Assembly (NCBI RefSeq): GCF_025685425.1
Contig: NZ_JAGTAS010000058.1
Coordinates: 930,001 to 994,000, forward strand
Source of the DNA: Terriglobus albidus
GTDB taxonomy: Bacteria > Acidobacteriota > Terriglobia > Terriglobales > Acidobacteriaceae
Length of the DNA: 64,000 bases
Direction: 5' to 3'
The first letter of the stretch is position 1; every line of letters begins with the position of its first letter. A program made the translations under genes and the position numbers. Below, piece after piece: positions 53,505 to 62,696 of this stretch. Below the pieces are notes generated by a model. The model worked only from the letters and a program-made list of their open reading frames with translations, was not told the DNA's origin and did not search any database.

Positions 53505-53542
53505 GAGCTCCGGATTCCCTTCGTGGATCTGGAGCTCTTTTT
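53505..53542 (+). terminator. Intrinsic terminator of the BON lipoprotein gene
   Basis: GAGCTCCGGAT (53505-53515) pairs with ATCTGGAGCTC (one G-U pair), followed by five T. Confidence 0.88.
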
Positions 53543-53732
53543 CATACCGGGTGGCTCTGTCGGCAACAGCACTTGCTACAACGCTGTTCCATCAATTTGC
53601 GTCTATCCAAACAGCCAAACGAGGTGAGATTTTCCTGTAGTAGACTCGGAGCAACGCAGCCCGGGGGAAGCTTCTTCCTTCCAGAAATACAACGAACCAC
53701 CTGCAACCAAGACTTGTACGAGGTCTACCGCC

Positions 53733-55469
53733 TTGGCATCGCCGAAGAAGCCTGCAGGATTTCTGACATTTACGTTGCATTCTCACCTGCCTTACGTGGT
53801 CAACCACGGCACGTGGCCACATGGTATGGAGTGGTTACATGAGGCAGCGGCCGAAACGTACCTTCCGCTGCTACGCGTCCTTGGACGTCTTGAAAAAGAC
53901 GGGCTGGCACTCAAGGCGAATATCAACCTCTCTCCAATCCTGCTGGAGCAGCTCTCCCATCCTATCTTCCGGGCTGAGTTCCCGAAGTATCTCGAACGCA
54001 AGATTACCGCCGCTACGGAAGACGAAGCCTTCTTCATTCAGGGAGGCGAGACGCACTTCGCGGAAAATGCCCGCTTCTGGCGAGCGTTCTTCCAGGAAGC
54101 GCTCGATGACTTCAACGCTCTCGGCGGCGACATCATCAAGAGCTTCCGCCACTTCAACGACAAAGGCCTCATTGAGATCATCACCTGTGGCGCGACCCAC
54201 GGGTATATGCCTCTGCTGGGAACTGACGAGAGTGTGCGTGCGCAGATCCGCACGGCGGTCGCCACCCATAAGCGGCACATCGGCAAACATCCGCGTGGTA
54301 TCTGGGCGCCCGAGTGCGGCTATCGTCCAGCCGGCTTCTGGAACTACCCCGTACCCGACGCCGATGGAACCACACATCCCGGCTACGATCGTATCGGGGT
54401 TGAACAGGCTCTCAGCGAATCGCAGATCGAGTACTTCTACGTCGATACTCATCTGGTCGAAGAGTCGGAACGCATTCCTTCGCCCTACGAATTGCTCAAC
54501 GGACACGTCCCGCGGGACGAAGCCACCATCCAGATGACCTTCAATAACCATCGCGGGCTCTATCAGCCGTACTACGTCGATGGTCCTTACGACAAGCGTT
54601 ACGCCGCGACGATCTTCCCGCGCGATCCACGCACCGGCCTGCAGGTCTGGTCCGGCGAAAGCGGCTATCCGGGCGACTCCAACTATCTCGACTTCCATAA
54701 GAAGCGCTGGCCCGGTGGCCATCGCTACTGGCAGGTGACCGGCCCTAAGCTGGATATGGCCTTCAAGATGCCATACTGGCCGCAGGAAGCCGCCGAAAAG
54801 GTCAAGGAACACGCCAGCCACTTCGTGCACCTGGTCTATGAAGCGCTGAAAGATAGCTTCAACGACCCCATCCCGCCGATTCTCTGTGCACCCTTTGACG
54901 CCGAGCTCTTCGGCCACTGGTGGTTCGAGGGTCCCCTCTGGCTCGAAGCCATCGCTCGCACGCTGGCCGAATACCCCATCGGAATTGAGCTCATCACCTG
55001 CTCCGAGTATCTCGACAAGTACCCGCGCGCGGGCTTCATCTCGATGCACGAAGGTTCATGGGGCGTCGAAGGCACCAACCATGTGTGGATGAACCCGGAG
55101 ACCTCCTGGACCTACAACCACATTTATTCCGCTGAACTGTACACCCGCGACGTCGCAACCGCCGGCAAGTGGAAAGATGGTGGTCTCGGCGAACGCATCA
55201 TGAAACAGCTCTGCCGCGAGTTGCTGCTGCTTGAGTCTTCCGACTGGCAGTTCCTCATCACCACCGGAGCCGCACGCGACTACGCCGAAAAGCGATTCAA
55301 CGTGCATAACGAGCAATTCCTGGAGATAAAAGGCATCTGGCAGGCCTTCGAACAGAACGGCTCTCTCAACGAAGCCCAGGACCGCCGCCTCTCCGAACTC
55401 GAAATCAGAGACTCCGTCTTCCCTGATATCGACCCCAGCTTCTGGGCCGCAGGCGCTAAAGCCAGTTAA
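53733..55469 (+). CDS. GH57 1,4-alpha-glucan branching enzyme-like protein
   Basis: 578 residues, TTG start behind an AGG. GH57 barrel: LTFTLHSHLPYV (motif 1), GATHGYMPLL (motif 2), GIWAPECGYRP with nucleophile Glu194 (motif 3), and APFDAELFGHWWFEGP with acid Asp389 (motif 4), plus the C-terminal helical region DWQFLITTGAARDYA diagnostic of the branching enzymes. Makes alpha-1,6 branches in glycogen. No other glycogen genes are adjacent. Confidence 0.9.
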   Translation: MASPKKPAGFLTFTLHSHLPYVVNHGTWPHGMEWLHEAAAETYLPLLRVLGRLEKDGLALKANINLSPILLEQLSHPIFRAEFPKYLERKITAATEDEAFFIQGGETHFAENARFWRAFFQEALDDFNALGGDIIKSFRHFNDKGLIEIITCGATHGYMPLLGTDESVRAQIRTAVATHKRHIGKHPRGIWAPECGYRPAGFWNYPVPDADGTTHPGYDRIGVEQALSESQIEYFYVDTHLVEESERIPSPYELLNGHVPRDEATIQMTFNNHRGLYQPYYVDGPYDKRYAATIFPRDPRTGLQVWSGESGYPGDSNYLDFHKKRWPGGHRYWQVTGPKLDMAFKMPYWPQEAAEKVKEHASHFVHLVYEALKDSFNDPIPPILCAPFDAELFGHWWFEGPLWLEAIARTLAEYPIGIELITCSEYLDKYPRAGFISMHEGSWGVEGTNHVWMNPETSWTYNHIYSAELYTRDVATAGKWKDGGLGERIMKQLCRELLLLESSDWQFLITTGAARDYAEKRFNVHNEQFLEIKGIWQAFEQNGSLNEAQDRRLSELEIRDSVFPDIDPSFWAAGAKAS

Positions 55470-55505
55470 GAGTTAAAAGTTGCAAGTAAAGTTAAAAGTT
55501 AAAGA
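55463..55505 (+). repeat. Heptamer array overlapping the GH57 stop codon (family F)
   Basis: AGTTAAG, AGTTAAA, AGTTGCA, AGTAAAG, TTAAAAG, TTAAAG. The TAA stop (55467-55469) is part of the first unit. Confidence 0.75.
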
Positions 55506-55533
55506 GGGACGGCATCGGTTGCTGTCCCTTTTT
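55505..55533 (+). terminator. Intrinsic terminator of the GH57 gene
   Basis: AGGGACGGC (55505-55513) pairs with GCTGTCCCT (55521-55529), followed by TTTTT. It follows the heptamer array immediately. Confidence 0.8.
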
Positions 55534-55541
55534 GCTTTGCC

Positions 55542-55815
55542 CTAAAGGGAGGAAGCAAGCCGCTCAAATTCGATGCCCGGTCTGCCCAAAGGCCTCCATC
55601 GTCAGAGAAGCACCGCTTTAACTTTTAGCTTTCAACTTTTAACCAGGCCAGAGACCCTGTCCGATCCAGACACATTCAATGGCAGCAGCCATCACCCATT
55701 TGCTTTACCCTTAAAAGATGGAGCAAATCGCTCCATTCGATCATCGGTGTGCCTCAACAGCTCCCATCACCACAGAGGCACCGCTTCAACTTTTAACTTT
55801 CAACTTTTAACTCTT
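55542..55815 (+). repeat. Two diverged direct repeats ending in heptamer arrays
   Basis: Two copies (about 55542-55647 and 55707-55815) share CCCTAAA/CCTTAAA, CAAGCCGCTC/CAAATCGCTC, ATTCGAT, AGAAGCACCGCTT/AGAGGCACCGCTT and end in arrays TTAACTTTTAGCTTTC / TCAACTTTTAACTTTC. The second array ends four bases before the next gene's ATG. This fills the 349-base gap. Confidence 0.65.
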
Positions 55816-55818
55816 CCA

Positions 55819-56619
55819 ATGGCTGTCGCGTTTCCTACACTCCCGACGCACCGTTACAGCGTCTTTCACCGTTGGCATCTGCTCTCGCTCGATGCTCCGA
55901 CGGTGGCTGTCGTGTGGACTCTCGCGGCGGCGCGCATCACGCACCATGCGCTCTCCTGGTATGTGCCTGGAGCCATGTTCGTCGCAGTGTGGCTGGTCTA
56001 TGTCGCCGATCGTCTGCTCGATTACAAGCAGGGCGAAGAGCTAGAAGCCCGGCACCGCTTCCACGGCCGCTTTCGCCGCCGCTTCGTAATCGCCGCGATG
56101 ATTGCCCTGCCTGCGCTTCTGGCTCTGATGTGGAAGATGCCTGCACGCGCCTTGCTCGCCTATATTCTGCTGTGCGTTCCGCTCATCCTCTACTTTGCCG
56201 CCATCCACAAAACACGCCTTCGCTATAAGGCTCCGAAGGAGGCCGTCGTCGGCATTTTCTTCGCCGCTGCGGTCTTTCTACCGGAGTTCTTCACACCGCG
56301 CGTGGCCATTGCCACTACCTTCTTTGCGCTGCTTTGCTGGTTGAACTGTGTCGCGATCCATCGCTGGGAGAATCCGAAATCTTCCGACTGGAGCGCACGC
56401 AACTTCCGCCCGCTCATCGTTACCCTGGCCGCCGTCTGCGCTCTTACGCCCTTCTCTCCCGCACCGCATCCCTTCGCCATCCTTAACCTGTGCACAGCCA
56501 GCTCCGCACTCCTGCTGCTGGCGCTGGACTGCACGCGCCGGCCTATCTCTTCGGTCACACTACGCGCCGCAGCCGACGCCGCACTGCTCACCCCGCTTAT
56601 CCTCTTCTTTCTGCGGTGA
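55819..56619 (+). CDS. Multi-span membrane protein, possibly UbiA-like
   Basis: 266 residues, about seven spans. The cytoplasmic loop VYVADRLLDYKQGEE is reminiscent of, but weaker than, the Asp-rich prenyl-binding loop of UbiA enzymes. No second Asp-rich loop is clear, so an enzymatic role is uncertain. The stop overlaps the next gene start (GTGA), so the two are coupled. Confidence 0.6.
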   Translation: MAVAFPTLPTHRYSVFHRWHLLSLDAPTVAVVWTLAAARITHHALSWYVPGAMFVAVWLVYVADRLLDYKQGEELEARHRFHGRFRRRFVIAAMIALPALLALMWKMPARALLAYILLCVPLILYFAAIHKTRLRYKAPKEAVVGIFFAAAVFLPEFFTPRVAIATTFFALLCWLNCVAIHRWENPKSSDWSARNFRPLIVTLAAVCALTPFSPAPHPFAILNLCTASSALLLLALDCTRRPISSVTLRAAADAALLTPLILFFLR

Positions 56620-57254
56620 ACGCCACTCCCAACTTCGATCGCATCGCCAGGCTCTACCGCTGGATGGAGTGGCTCAGTTTCGGCCCGCTGCTGCATCGCA
56701 CGCGCACCGCATGGTTACGTGAACTTTTCGAAGTCCGCAGGGCTCTTATTCTCGGTGATGGCGATGGCCGTTTCACCCGGGATCTGCTCCGCACCAACCG
56801 CCAAGTCCACGTTCACGCCGTAGACCTCAGCGCAGTCATGCTGCAGGAGCTGCGCCGCCGTTGTAGACCCTATACAGATCGCCTTGTCATCACCCAGGAC
56901 AACGCACTGAATTTCGTTCCCGATGCGTCCTACGACCTTGTTGCCACGCATTTCTTCCTCGACTGCCTCTCCGAGGCAGAGGTAGAGCAGCTCGTACAGA
57001 CCCTGCTGCCTTCCCTGACAGACAATGCCAGATGGCTGGTCAGCGACTTTCATATCCCGCAACAAGGCGCCATGCGCCCTATCGCAGCGCTGCTGACCCG
57101 CATTCTCTATGCGGCCTTCCGCCTGCTGACCGGCCTCCGCGCCAACCACCTCCCCGACCATACCTCCGTGCTGCAGCGTGCGGGTATGGTCTGCATCCGA
57201 AGATGTGTGTTCCTTGGCGGCATCCTGATCTCGGAGCTATGGCAAAGGCCCTGA
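56616..57254 (+). CDS. Class I SAM-dependent methyltransferase
   Basis: 212 residues from GTG 56616. Motif I ALILGDGDGRFT, acidic VDLSAVMLQ (motif II), DNALNFVPDASYDLVATHF (motif III/IV) and a post-barrel region resembling UbiE/small-molecule methyltransferases. Coupled by four-base overlap to the upstream membrane protein, which suggests a shared lipid-like substrate (inferred). Confidence 0.85.
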   Translation: MNATPNFDRIARLYRWMEWLSFGPLLHRTRTAWLRELFEVRRALILGDGDGRFTRDLLRTNRQVHVHAVDLSAVMLQELRRRCRPYTDRLVITQDNALNFVPDASYDLVATHFFLDCLSEAEVEQLVQTLLPSLTDNARWLVSDFHIPQQGAMRPIAALLTRILYAAFRLLTGLRANHLPDHTSVLQRAGMVCIRRCVFLGGILISELWQRP

Positions 57255-57273
57255 AGCGCATAGAATTCTGGGC

Positions 57274-59307
57274 ATGAGAAAGACCGTCTCCGTTGCTCTG
57301 CTTTCTCTTGCCACTGCGCTCGCCGCCCAGACATCCATCGCGACCAACCCGCCCACGCCTTTGTCCGAACGCGTGGTGCAGTACGCGATCGATGCACAGA
57401 TCGATCCGGTAAAGCATACGGTCGACGCCACGGAAACCCTCGCCTATCGCAACCTGACCGGCCAGCGGCTGACGAGCTTCCCCTTCCATCTCTACCTCAA
57501 TGCATTTCAGCCGCAGTCCACCTTCGCGCGAGAGACGGCGGAAGGCGGCGGCATCCGCGAGGTAGAGCGTGAGTATCCTGAACATCGCCGCGGCGAAATC
57601 CGTATCGCTTCCATCACTGCCGATGGCTTCGGAGACCTGACATCGGCACAGCGCTTCACCGCGCCCGACGACGGCAACACCTCCGATCACACAGTGATGG
57701 AGATTCCGCTGCCGCATCCCCTCGAACCCGGCGAGACCATCACCTTTCACATCGCGTTTCACGACAAATTTCCGGAGTCCATCGCGCGCAATGGGTACAA
57801 GCGCGACTTCATGATGGGCGGCCAGTGGTTTCCTAAAGTCGGTGTCTTCTGGCACGGCGCATGGAACTGTCATCAGTACCACGCGACCACCGAGTTCTTC
57901 TCCGACTTCGGCATCTATAACGTCAAGCTCACCGTGCCGGAAAACTACACCATCGGCGCCACAGGCGCCTCGACTGGCATGACCCACAACGCCAACAGGA
58001 AGACGATGTCGTTCTACGCAGAAGACGTCCACGACTTCGCATGGGCCGCCTCCCCGCACTTTACTGAGACCACAGAGACGTACCTCTCGAGCATGGGCCC
58101 GGTCCGCATCCGTGTTCTCGCCCTTAAATCTCATCCGCAGGCCGGGCCTCGATATGCCGCCATCCTCCGGCAGACGATGGCGAAGTTCGAGCAATGGTAC
58201 GGTCCTTATCCCTACAAACAGATTACGGTGATCGATCCTGAACCCGGCTCCGCCATGGAAGGTATGGAATATCCGACGCTCATTACCGGCGGAACCTCCT
58301 GGTGGGAGCCTTCATGGCTTCACATCCTTGAGGTTACTGCCGAACACGAGTTCGGCCATCAGTACTGGTATGGTATGGTCGCGACCAACGAGTTTGAAGA
58401 GGCCTGGCTCGATGAAGGTATCAACTCCTACACGGAAGTGAAGGTCATCGAGTCCCTCTTCGGGAAGGACAAAGGCATTCTCGGCGGAACCTACGCCAGT
58501 GCCGGCGACCGCGATCTGCAGCGCTACGAGTACACCCTTGCGCCGGACTATGATCCGTTGACGCGCTTCGCCTACCAGTTTCGCAACGAGCGGTCCTATG
58601 GCGGCATCACCTACGGCAAAACGGCTACAGCGCTGCTCACGCTTGAGGGCATGATTGGCGAAGACACCATGCGCGAAGCGGTGCACCAATACTTCATGAA
58701 GTATCGTTTTACGCATCCCACAGCCGACGATTTTCTACGCGAGATCGAAAAAGCGGCGATTGCAAAAAACCGTGTGTACCACTCTTTTGCGCACGTTGTT
58801 ACCAGCGGCGATCCGTTCACCAGCAGTGGGGCCAATGACTCCCTCGTCCCTGTCGATTTCGCTCCAGCTTTACGTTTCTATTTCCATCAAGCCATCTACG
58901 GCACGGCGGTTCTCGACTATGCTGTCGATTCGGTAACGACACAACCCATGCAATGGTGGAAACCCGAACCGGAAGACTCAAAAAACATCGATTATCGCAA
59001 TACGGTCATCGTGCATCGCAAGGGCGACTTCATCCTTCCAGTAACGGTCGAGGTCGCCTTCGATGACGGCACCCGCACCCGCGTCTGGTGGAACGGCGCA
59101 GACCGCTGGCAGCGCTTCACTTTTCAGAAACACGGCGTCAAAGTCATCTCCGCCGAAGTCGACCCGGACCATATCGTTCTGCTCGACAAAGACCGGTTCA
59201 ATAACAGCTATCGCGTCACACCGCATAGTACGGCAGCACGCAAGCTGACAGCCATCATTCTCTTCCTCGAACAGTGCCTCAGCCAGGTGACGACGTGGAT
59301 CGTGTGA
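57274..59307 (+). CDS. Exported M1 family metallopeptidase
   Basis: 677 residues. Signal peptide about 1-19 (MRKTVSVALLSLATALAAQ). Gluzincin site HEFGH at 358-362 with third zinc ligand Glu381, 18 residues beyond, and the exopeptidase-type GSAMEGMEYP (327-334) in place of GAMEN. Likely a periplasmic aminopeptidase. Starts 20 bases after the methyltransferase gene. Confidence 0.9.
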   Translation: MRKTVSVALLSLATALAAQTSIATNPPTPLSERVVQYAIDAQIDPVKHTVDATETLAYRNLTGQRLTSFPFHLYLNAFQPQSTFARETAEGGGIREVEREYPEHRRGEIRIASITADGFGDLTSAQRFTAPDDGNTSDHTVMEIPLPHPLEPGETITFHIAFHDKFPESIARNGYKRDFMMGGQWFPKVGVFWHGAWNCHQYHATTEFFSDFGIYNVKLTVPENYTIGATGASTGMTHNANRKTMSFYAEDVHDFAWAASPHFTETTETYLSSMGPVRIRVLALKSHPQAGPRYAAILRQTMAKFEQWYGPYPYKQITVIDPEPGSAMEGMEYPTLITGGTSWWEPSWLHILEVTAEHEFGHQYWYGMVATNEFEEAWLDEGINSYTEVKVIESLFGKDKGILGGTYASAGDRDLQRYEYTLAPDYDPLTRFAYQFRNERSYGGITYGKTATALLTLEGMIGEDTMREAVHQYFMKYRFTHPTADDFLREIEKAAIAKNRVYHSFAHVVTSGDPFTSSGANDSLVPVDFAPALRFYFHQAIYGTAVLDYAVDSVTTQPMQWWKPEPEDSKNIDYRNTVIVHRKGDFILPVTVEVAFDDGTRTRVWWNGADRWQRFTFQKHGVKVISAEVDPDHIVLLDKDRFNNSYRVTPHSTAARKLTAIILFLEQCLSQVTTWIV

Positions 59308-59309
59308 GT

Positions 59310-60296
59310 ATGGAAACCAACCGCCCGCTGCTTCTACCCGGCCTCCAGATGGCGCTGCGCCACTGGCGGGCCATTGCCTGGACCTACGCGCTGCAACTGT
59401 TGCTCACCATTCTTTTCACTTTCGGAGTTCATCACCAGATCGCTGCTCTTCTTTCGCAGTCGCTCGTGTCGGCGCGGCTCACTTCGGGCTTCGACGTCGC
59501 ACTTCTCGCCGACGTCTCACGAGGCATCAGGCAGCCTCCTTATGCAGGCCAGCAACAGTGGTATCTCTCCAGCATTGTCTTTGCCGTCATCAACTTCATC
59601 CTCACTCCAGGTGTGCTCTACGCCTATGTAACTGGAGAACGCGCCTGCTTGCATCGCCTGCAGTACCAGGGCTTCCGCTACTTTTGGCGGTTCGTGCGCA
59701 TCGCTCTCGTCGCCGTCGTCATCTTCGCTGCGGTGCTCGGCCCACTTGGAGCTCTGCGCTCCTTTCTCAGCGATCGTCTTGATACGGCCGGAGTTCTGGG
59801 CAAACCCCACTTTCTGGCTGTGCTGCCGATGACACTGCTCCTGCTGCTCTTCGCCTGTCTGCTGCGCCTCTACTTCGACCTGGTGGAGGTCTATACCATT
59901 CGGCTTGGTCTTAATAATGAGCACCGTGTGTACAAAGCCTATGCTCCGGCGTGGAACGCTCTGCGTTCCCGCTTCACCGCGCCGTATCTTGCATTTTCCC
60001 TTCTGACCTTCACAGGCGTCGCCTGTATCGCGGCAGCAGCATGGCTTGCCATCCACCGTCTCGCTGCTCCCGGCTCACTCGGCATCTTTCTTCTGCTGCA
60101 GAGCGGCATCCTGCTCGATCTTGTTACCCGCTTCTGGCAGCGAGCCCTCGAAGTCCGCCTGGCGGAAGATGCACCTGAAAATGACCTGGGACTCAACCAG
60201 GATCCGCTGACTCCGGTTCCTATCTCTCCGTGGCCCAGACCGTATCCTTTCCCCTCAACACAGACACATCCGGAGCCGGAGACCTCGGAGAGCTAG
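59310..60296 (+). CDS. Hypothetical membrane protein
   Basis: 328 residues with six or so spans and a proline-rich cytoplasmic tail (LTPVPISPWPRPYPFP). ATG at 59310; a GTG at 59304 overlapping the peptidase stop (GTGA) is equally possible. Last gene of the four-gene run from 55819. Family not recognised. Confidence 0.65.
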   Translation: METNRPLLLPGLQMALRHWRAIAWTYALQLLLTILFTFGVHHQIAALLSQSLVSARLTSGFDVALLADVSRGIRQPPYAGQQQWYLSSIVFAVINFILTPGVLYAYVTGERACLHRLQYQGFRYFWRFVRIALVAVVIFAAVLGPLGALRSFLSDRLDTAGVLGKPHFLAVLPMTLLLLLFACLLRLYFDLVEVYTIRLGLNNEHRVYKAYAPAWNALRSRFTAPYLAFSLLTFTGVACIAAAAWLAIHRLAAPGSLGIFLLLQSGILLDLVTRFWQRALEVRLAEDAPENDLGLNQDPLTPVPISPWPRPYPFPSTQTHPEPETSES

Positions 60297-60330
60297 TCTA
60301 GAGTGTGTCGAGGAGAACTGCTTTTGCGAT

Positions 60331-60432
60331 AGAAAAGCAGATTTCTCCGCTTTCGCTGCGAAACGACAAAAAAAGATTATCGAGCTTCGCTCGACATCCC
60401 ACCCATCGCTTTGCGATGGATGGGGCACCCAG
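60331..60432. repeat. Intergenic repeat mosaic, family A
   Basis: GAAAAGCAGATTTCTCCGCT (60332) matches 25759; then ATCGAGCTTCGCTCGA palindrome, and the right family A end CCCACCCATCGC...GATGGATGGGGCACCCAG. Confidence 0.7.
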
Positions 60433-60572
60433 TTCCGAGGTAAATCTGTCGATACATCCTGGCAGACAGTGAGAACTTCCCAAGGTCAGAAAACCCCACA
60501 TTTTCTGATGCCGACGCCGGAGCGACAATCCCATACCATCAACACCCCGCTCTCTGGCATCTTTAATGGGAG

Positions 60573-61100
60573 ATGAATCTTTACGTCCTGCGTCACGCCA
60601 GTGCCGGCACCCGCCGCGCTAACCCGCTGCTCGATACCCGCCGCCCCCTCGACAAGGAGGGCAAGAAGCAGTGTCTGCAACTCGGTCATGTACTCAACGG
60701 CATGCGGCTGCACTTTGACCTCATTGTCTCCAGCCCGCTGAAGCGCAGCCTGCAGACTGCCTCGCTCGTTGGCATGGAGACCGGTTATGAGGCCTCTATC
60801 CTGCTCTCGAACGCTTTGGCTCCGGGCGCCGGTTTTGCCGATTTCCAGAAGCTGCTAAGCGAGTGTGCGGAGGCCGAGAACCTGCTGGTCGTGGGGCACA
60901 ATCCCAACATCACGACCTTTCTTGGCTCGCTTATCGCGCTGCCCAAGCCGGCACGTATCAGACTGCGCAAGGGCTCGATTGCCCGTGTGAGCTACGACCG
61001 GGGCGCCGGCATCCTGCAGTGGCTGCTCGATCCGCGCACCGTACGCACTCTCTACACGGCCTCGACCACCAGCTCGCGCCGGAAGACCTCGAGGAAGTAG
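60573..61100 (+). CDS. SixA-type phosphohistidine phosphatase
   Basis: 175 residues. Histidine phosphatase fold: LYVLRHASAG (RHG-type motif with the phosphorylated His), RPLDKEGKKQ, IVSSPLKRSLQTA and VVGHNPN. SixA removes phosphate from the phosphotransfer His of sensor kinases or PTS proteins. The last 49 bases overlap the 3' end of the convergent ppx gene. Confidence 0.87.
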   Translation: MNLYVLRHASAGTRRANPLLDTRRPLDKEGKKQCLQLGHVLNGMRLHFDLIVSSPLKRSLQTASLVGMETGYEASILLSNALAPGAGFADFQKLLSECAEAENLLVVGHNPNITTFLGSLIALPKPARIRLRKGSIARVSYDRGAGILQWLLDPRTVRTLYTASTTSSRRKTSRK

Positions 61101-62590
61101 TCCGCTTCTTTACGCAGCGACCATACCTCCAGCTCAGCGCTTCCGCGCGCCGCCGACAGGTCCAGCACGACACGCTTGGGATAGACCTTGATACGTAGCT
61201 TCACGGCGGCCGAAGCGCGGTCCTGATTCAGGCCAACCGCAAGCCGTAGCAGGCTTACCGCACGCGCCACCGCCGTGTGTTCCTCCACAGGGACCGCACG
61301 TAATACACGGTCCATGGCGTCCGGGCGGCTCTTCCCCAGATAACGCGCAATGGCGCTGACAATCGCTCTCTGCTCCGGAGAGAAACCGTAGATTTCAGAA
61401 TTCGCCAGGATATATTGCGTGTGCCGGTGATGTCCCTGGTGGTTCATGTACTTGCCCACGTCCTGCATCATGGCCGCAGCCTCCAGCCATAATCGGTACT
61501 CCGGCGGAAGCTCATGCACCGCATGCAGCGCGTCGAAGAGCTGCGCCACATGCGCCCGGACGGGCTCATTTCTCCTCGGATCGACGCCATAACGGCGGCA
61601 AAGCTCGCGGATACCGTTCCAGCGCTCGACCTCCATCTGCTGGTGCACATCGGCGCGGATATCTGTCTCTGCCAGCATCTGAGCCAGGACGCCATCACGA
61701 AGGCCCAGTGGCGAGTAACGGAAGCCCTTTAGCTCCATCCGTTCCAGCAACTGAGCATACACATAGGCTCCGCCGACGATGATCTCACTGCGCTTCGGTC
61801 CGATGCCGGGCACCTGCACCCGTTCCGCATTGGTCATCTTCGCCAGCATATGCGCCACCTTACGGACGCTGGCTGTATCGGCTTCCAGAGCCTTTGTCTT
61901 GGCCCGTGAAGCCCGCTTCTTGAACAGTGCCGCAGAAGCCTCCGCCAGTGCCGCTGCAGTGCCGCTGGTCGCAATGACGAGCGGCACACGCACCGGGCCA
62001 AGTTTCTTTTCCGCGCGAAGCAGCTCACGATGGATAAAACGTTCCAGTTGCGCCAGATCTTCCTTGCTGGTCGGATCGCTGTGCAGAAACTCCTGCTGCA
62101 ACCGCACCGCTCCCAGCGGGGTGCTCACCATCGACTTGATGCGGCCGTGCTCGCTGTGAGTAATCTCGCAGCTTCCGCCGCCAAGATCGATCATCAGGCA
62201 CCTGCCCCGCGCTCCCGGCTCCAGCGTAGCCACACCAAGATGGATCAGACGGCCCTCTTCCAGGCCTGAAATCACCTCCAGGTGCCATCCTGTGGCCGAT
62301 TTGACCCAGGCCGCAAAGGCGGCTGCATTGCGGGCATCGCGTGTGGCCGAGGTAGCCACGACCCGCACTTTATCCACAACGTGGGCCTGGACCGCCTTAT
62401 GAAAACGCTTCAGAGCCCGGATGGTAGTGGCCATCGCCTCCGGCGAGATCACTCCCGTCTCGAAGACGCTTTCACCAAGACGTGTCACCTCGCGGGCCTC
62501 ATACAACGTCTTGAGCTTATGCATCTGTACGGCGGCGATCTTGAGCCGGCAGGAGTTGGACCCGATATCGATAGCTGCAAATGTCGGCAT
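61052..62590 (-). CDS. Ppx/GppA exopolyphosphatase with HD domain
   Basis: 512 residues. N-terminal ASKHA fold: AAIDIGSNSCRLKIA (phosphate loop), VVATSATRDARNAA, LMIDLGGGSCEI and GIGPKRSEIIVGG. C-terminal HD-type helical domain about 310-430 (EAAAMMQDVGKYMNHQGHHRH). Hydrolyses polyphosphate or pppGpp. ATG 62590 follows GAGGAAAG. Pairing with SixA is common and may reflect shared phosphate metabolism. Confidence 0.92.
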   Translation of the reverse strand: MPTFAAIDIGSNSCRLKIAAVQMHKLKTLYEAREVTRLGESVFETGVISPEAMATTIRALKRFHKAVQAHVVDKVRVVATSATRDARNAAAFAAWVKSATGWHLEVISGLEEGRLIHLGVATLEPGARGRCLMIDLGGGSCEITHSEHGRIKSMVSTPLGAVRLQQEFLHSDPTSKEDLAQLERFIHRELLRAEKKLGPVRVPLVIATSGTAAALAEASAALFKKRASRAKTKALEADTASVRKVAHMLAKMTNAERVQVPGIGPKRSEIIVGGAYVYAQLLERMELKGFRYSPLGLRDGVLAQMLAETDIRADVHQQMEVERWNGIRELCRRYGVDPRRNEPVRAHVAQLFDALHAVHELPPEYRLWLEAAAMMQDVGKYMNHQGHHRHTQYILANSEIYGFSPEQRAIVSAIARYLGKSRPDAMDRVLRAVPVEEHTAVARAVSLLRLAVGLNQDRASAAVKLRIKVYPKRVVLDLSAARGSAELEVWSLRKEADYFLEVFRRELVVEAV

Positions 62591-62696
62591 CTTTCCTCGC
62601 GTCAGGATACACGCTTCGCGCATCGAATCTTATGGGTGTTTTTCGTGTCTAACGGAAGGAACACACATCTTTATCGATAAGTAGAGTTGTAGCCGG

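Noticed and set aside
53871-55049. 392-codon open frame antisense to the GH57 gene
   Set aside because: Covers exactly the GH57 catalytic region in the reverse frame; no support on its own.
57079-58194. 371-codon open frame antisense to the methyltransferase and M1 peptidase genes
   Set aside because: Spans two supported genes on the other strand; no motif, signal peptide or ribosome site.
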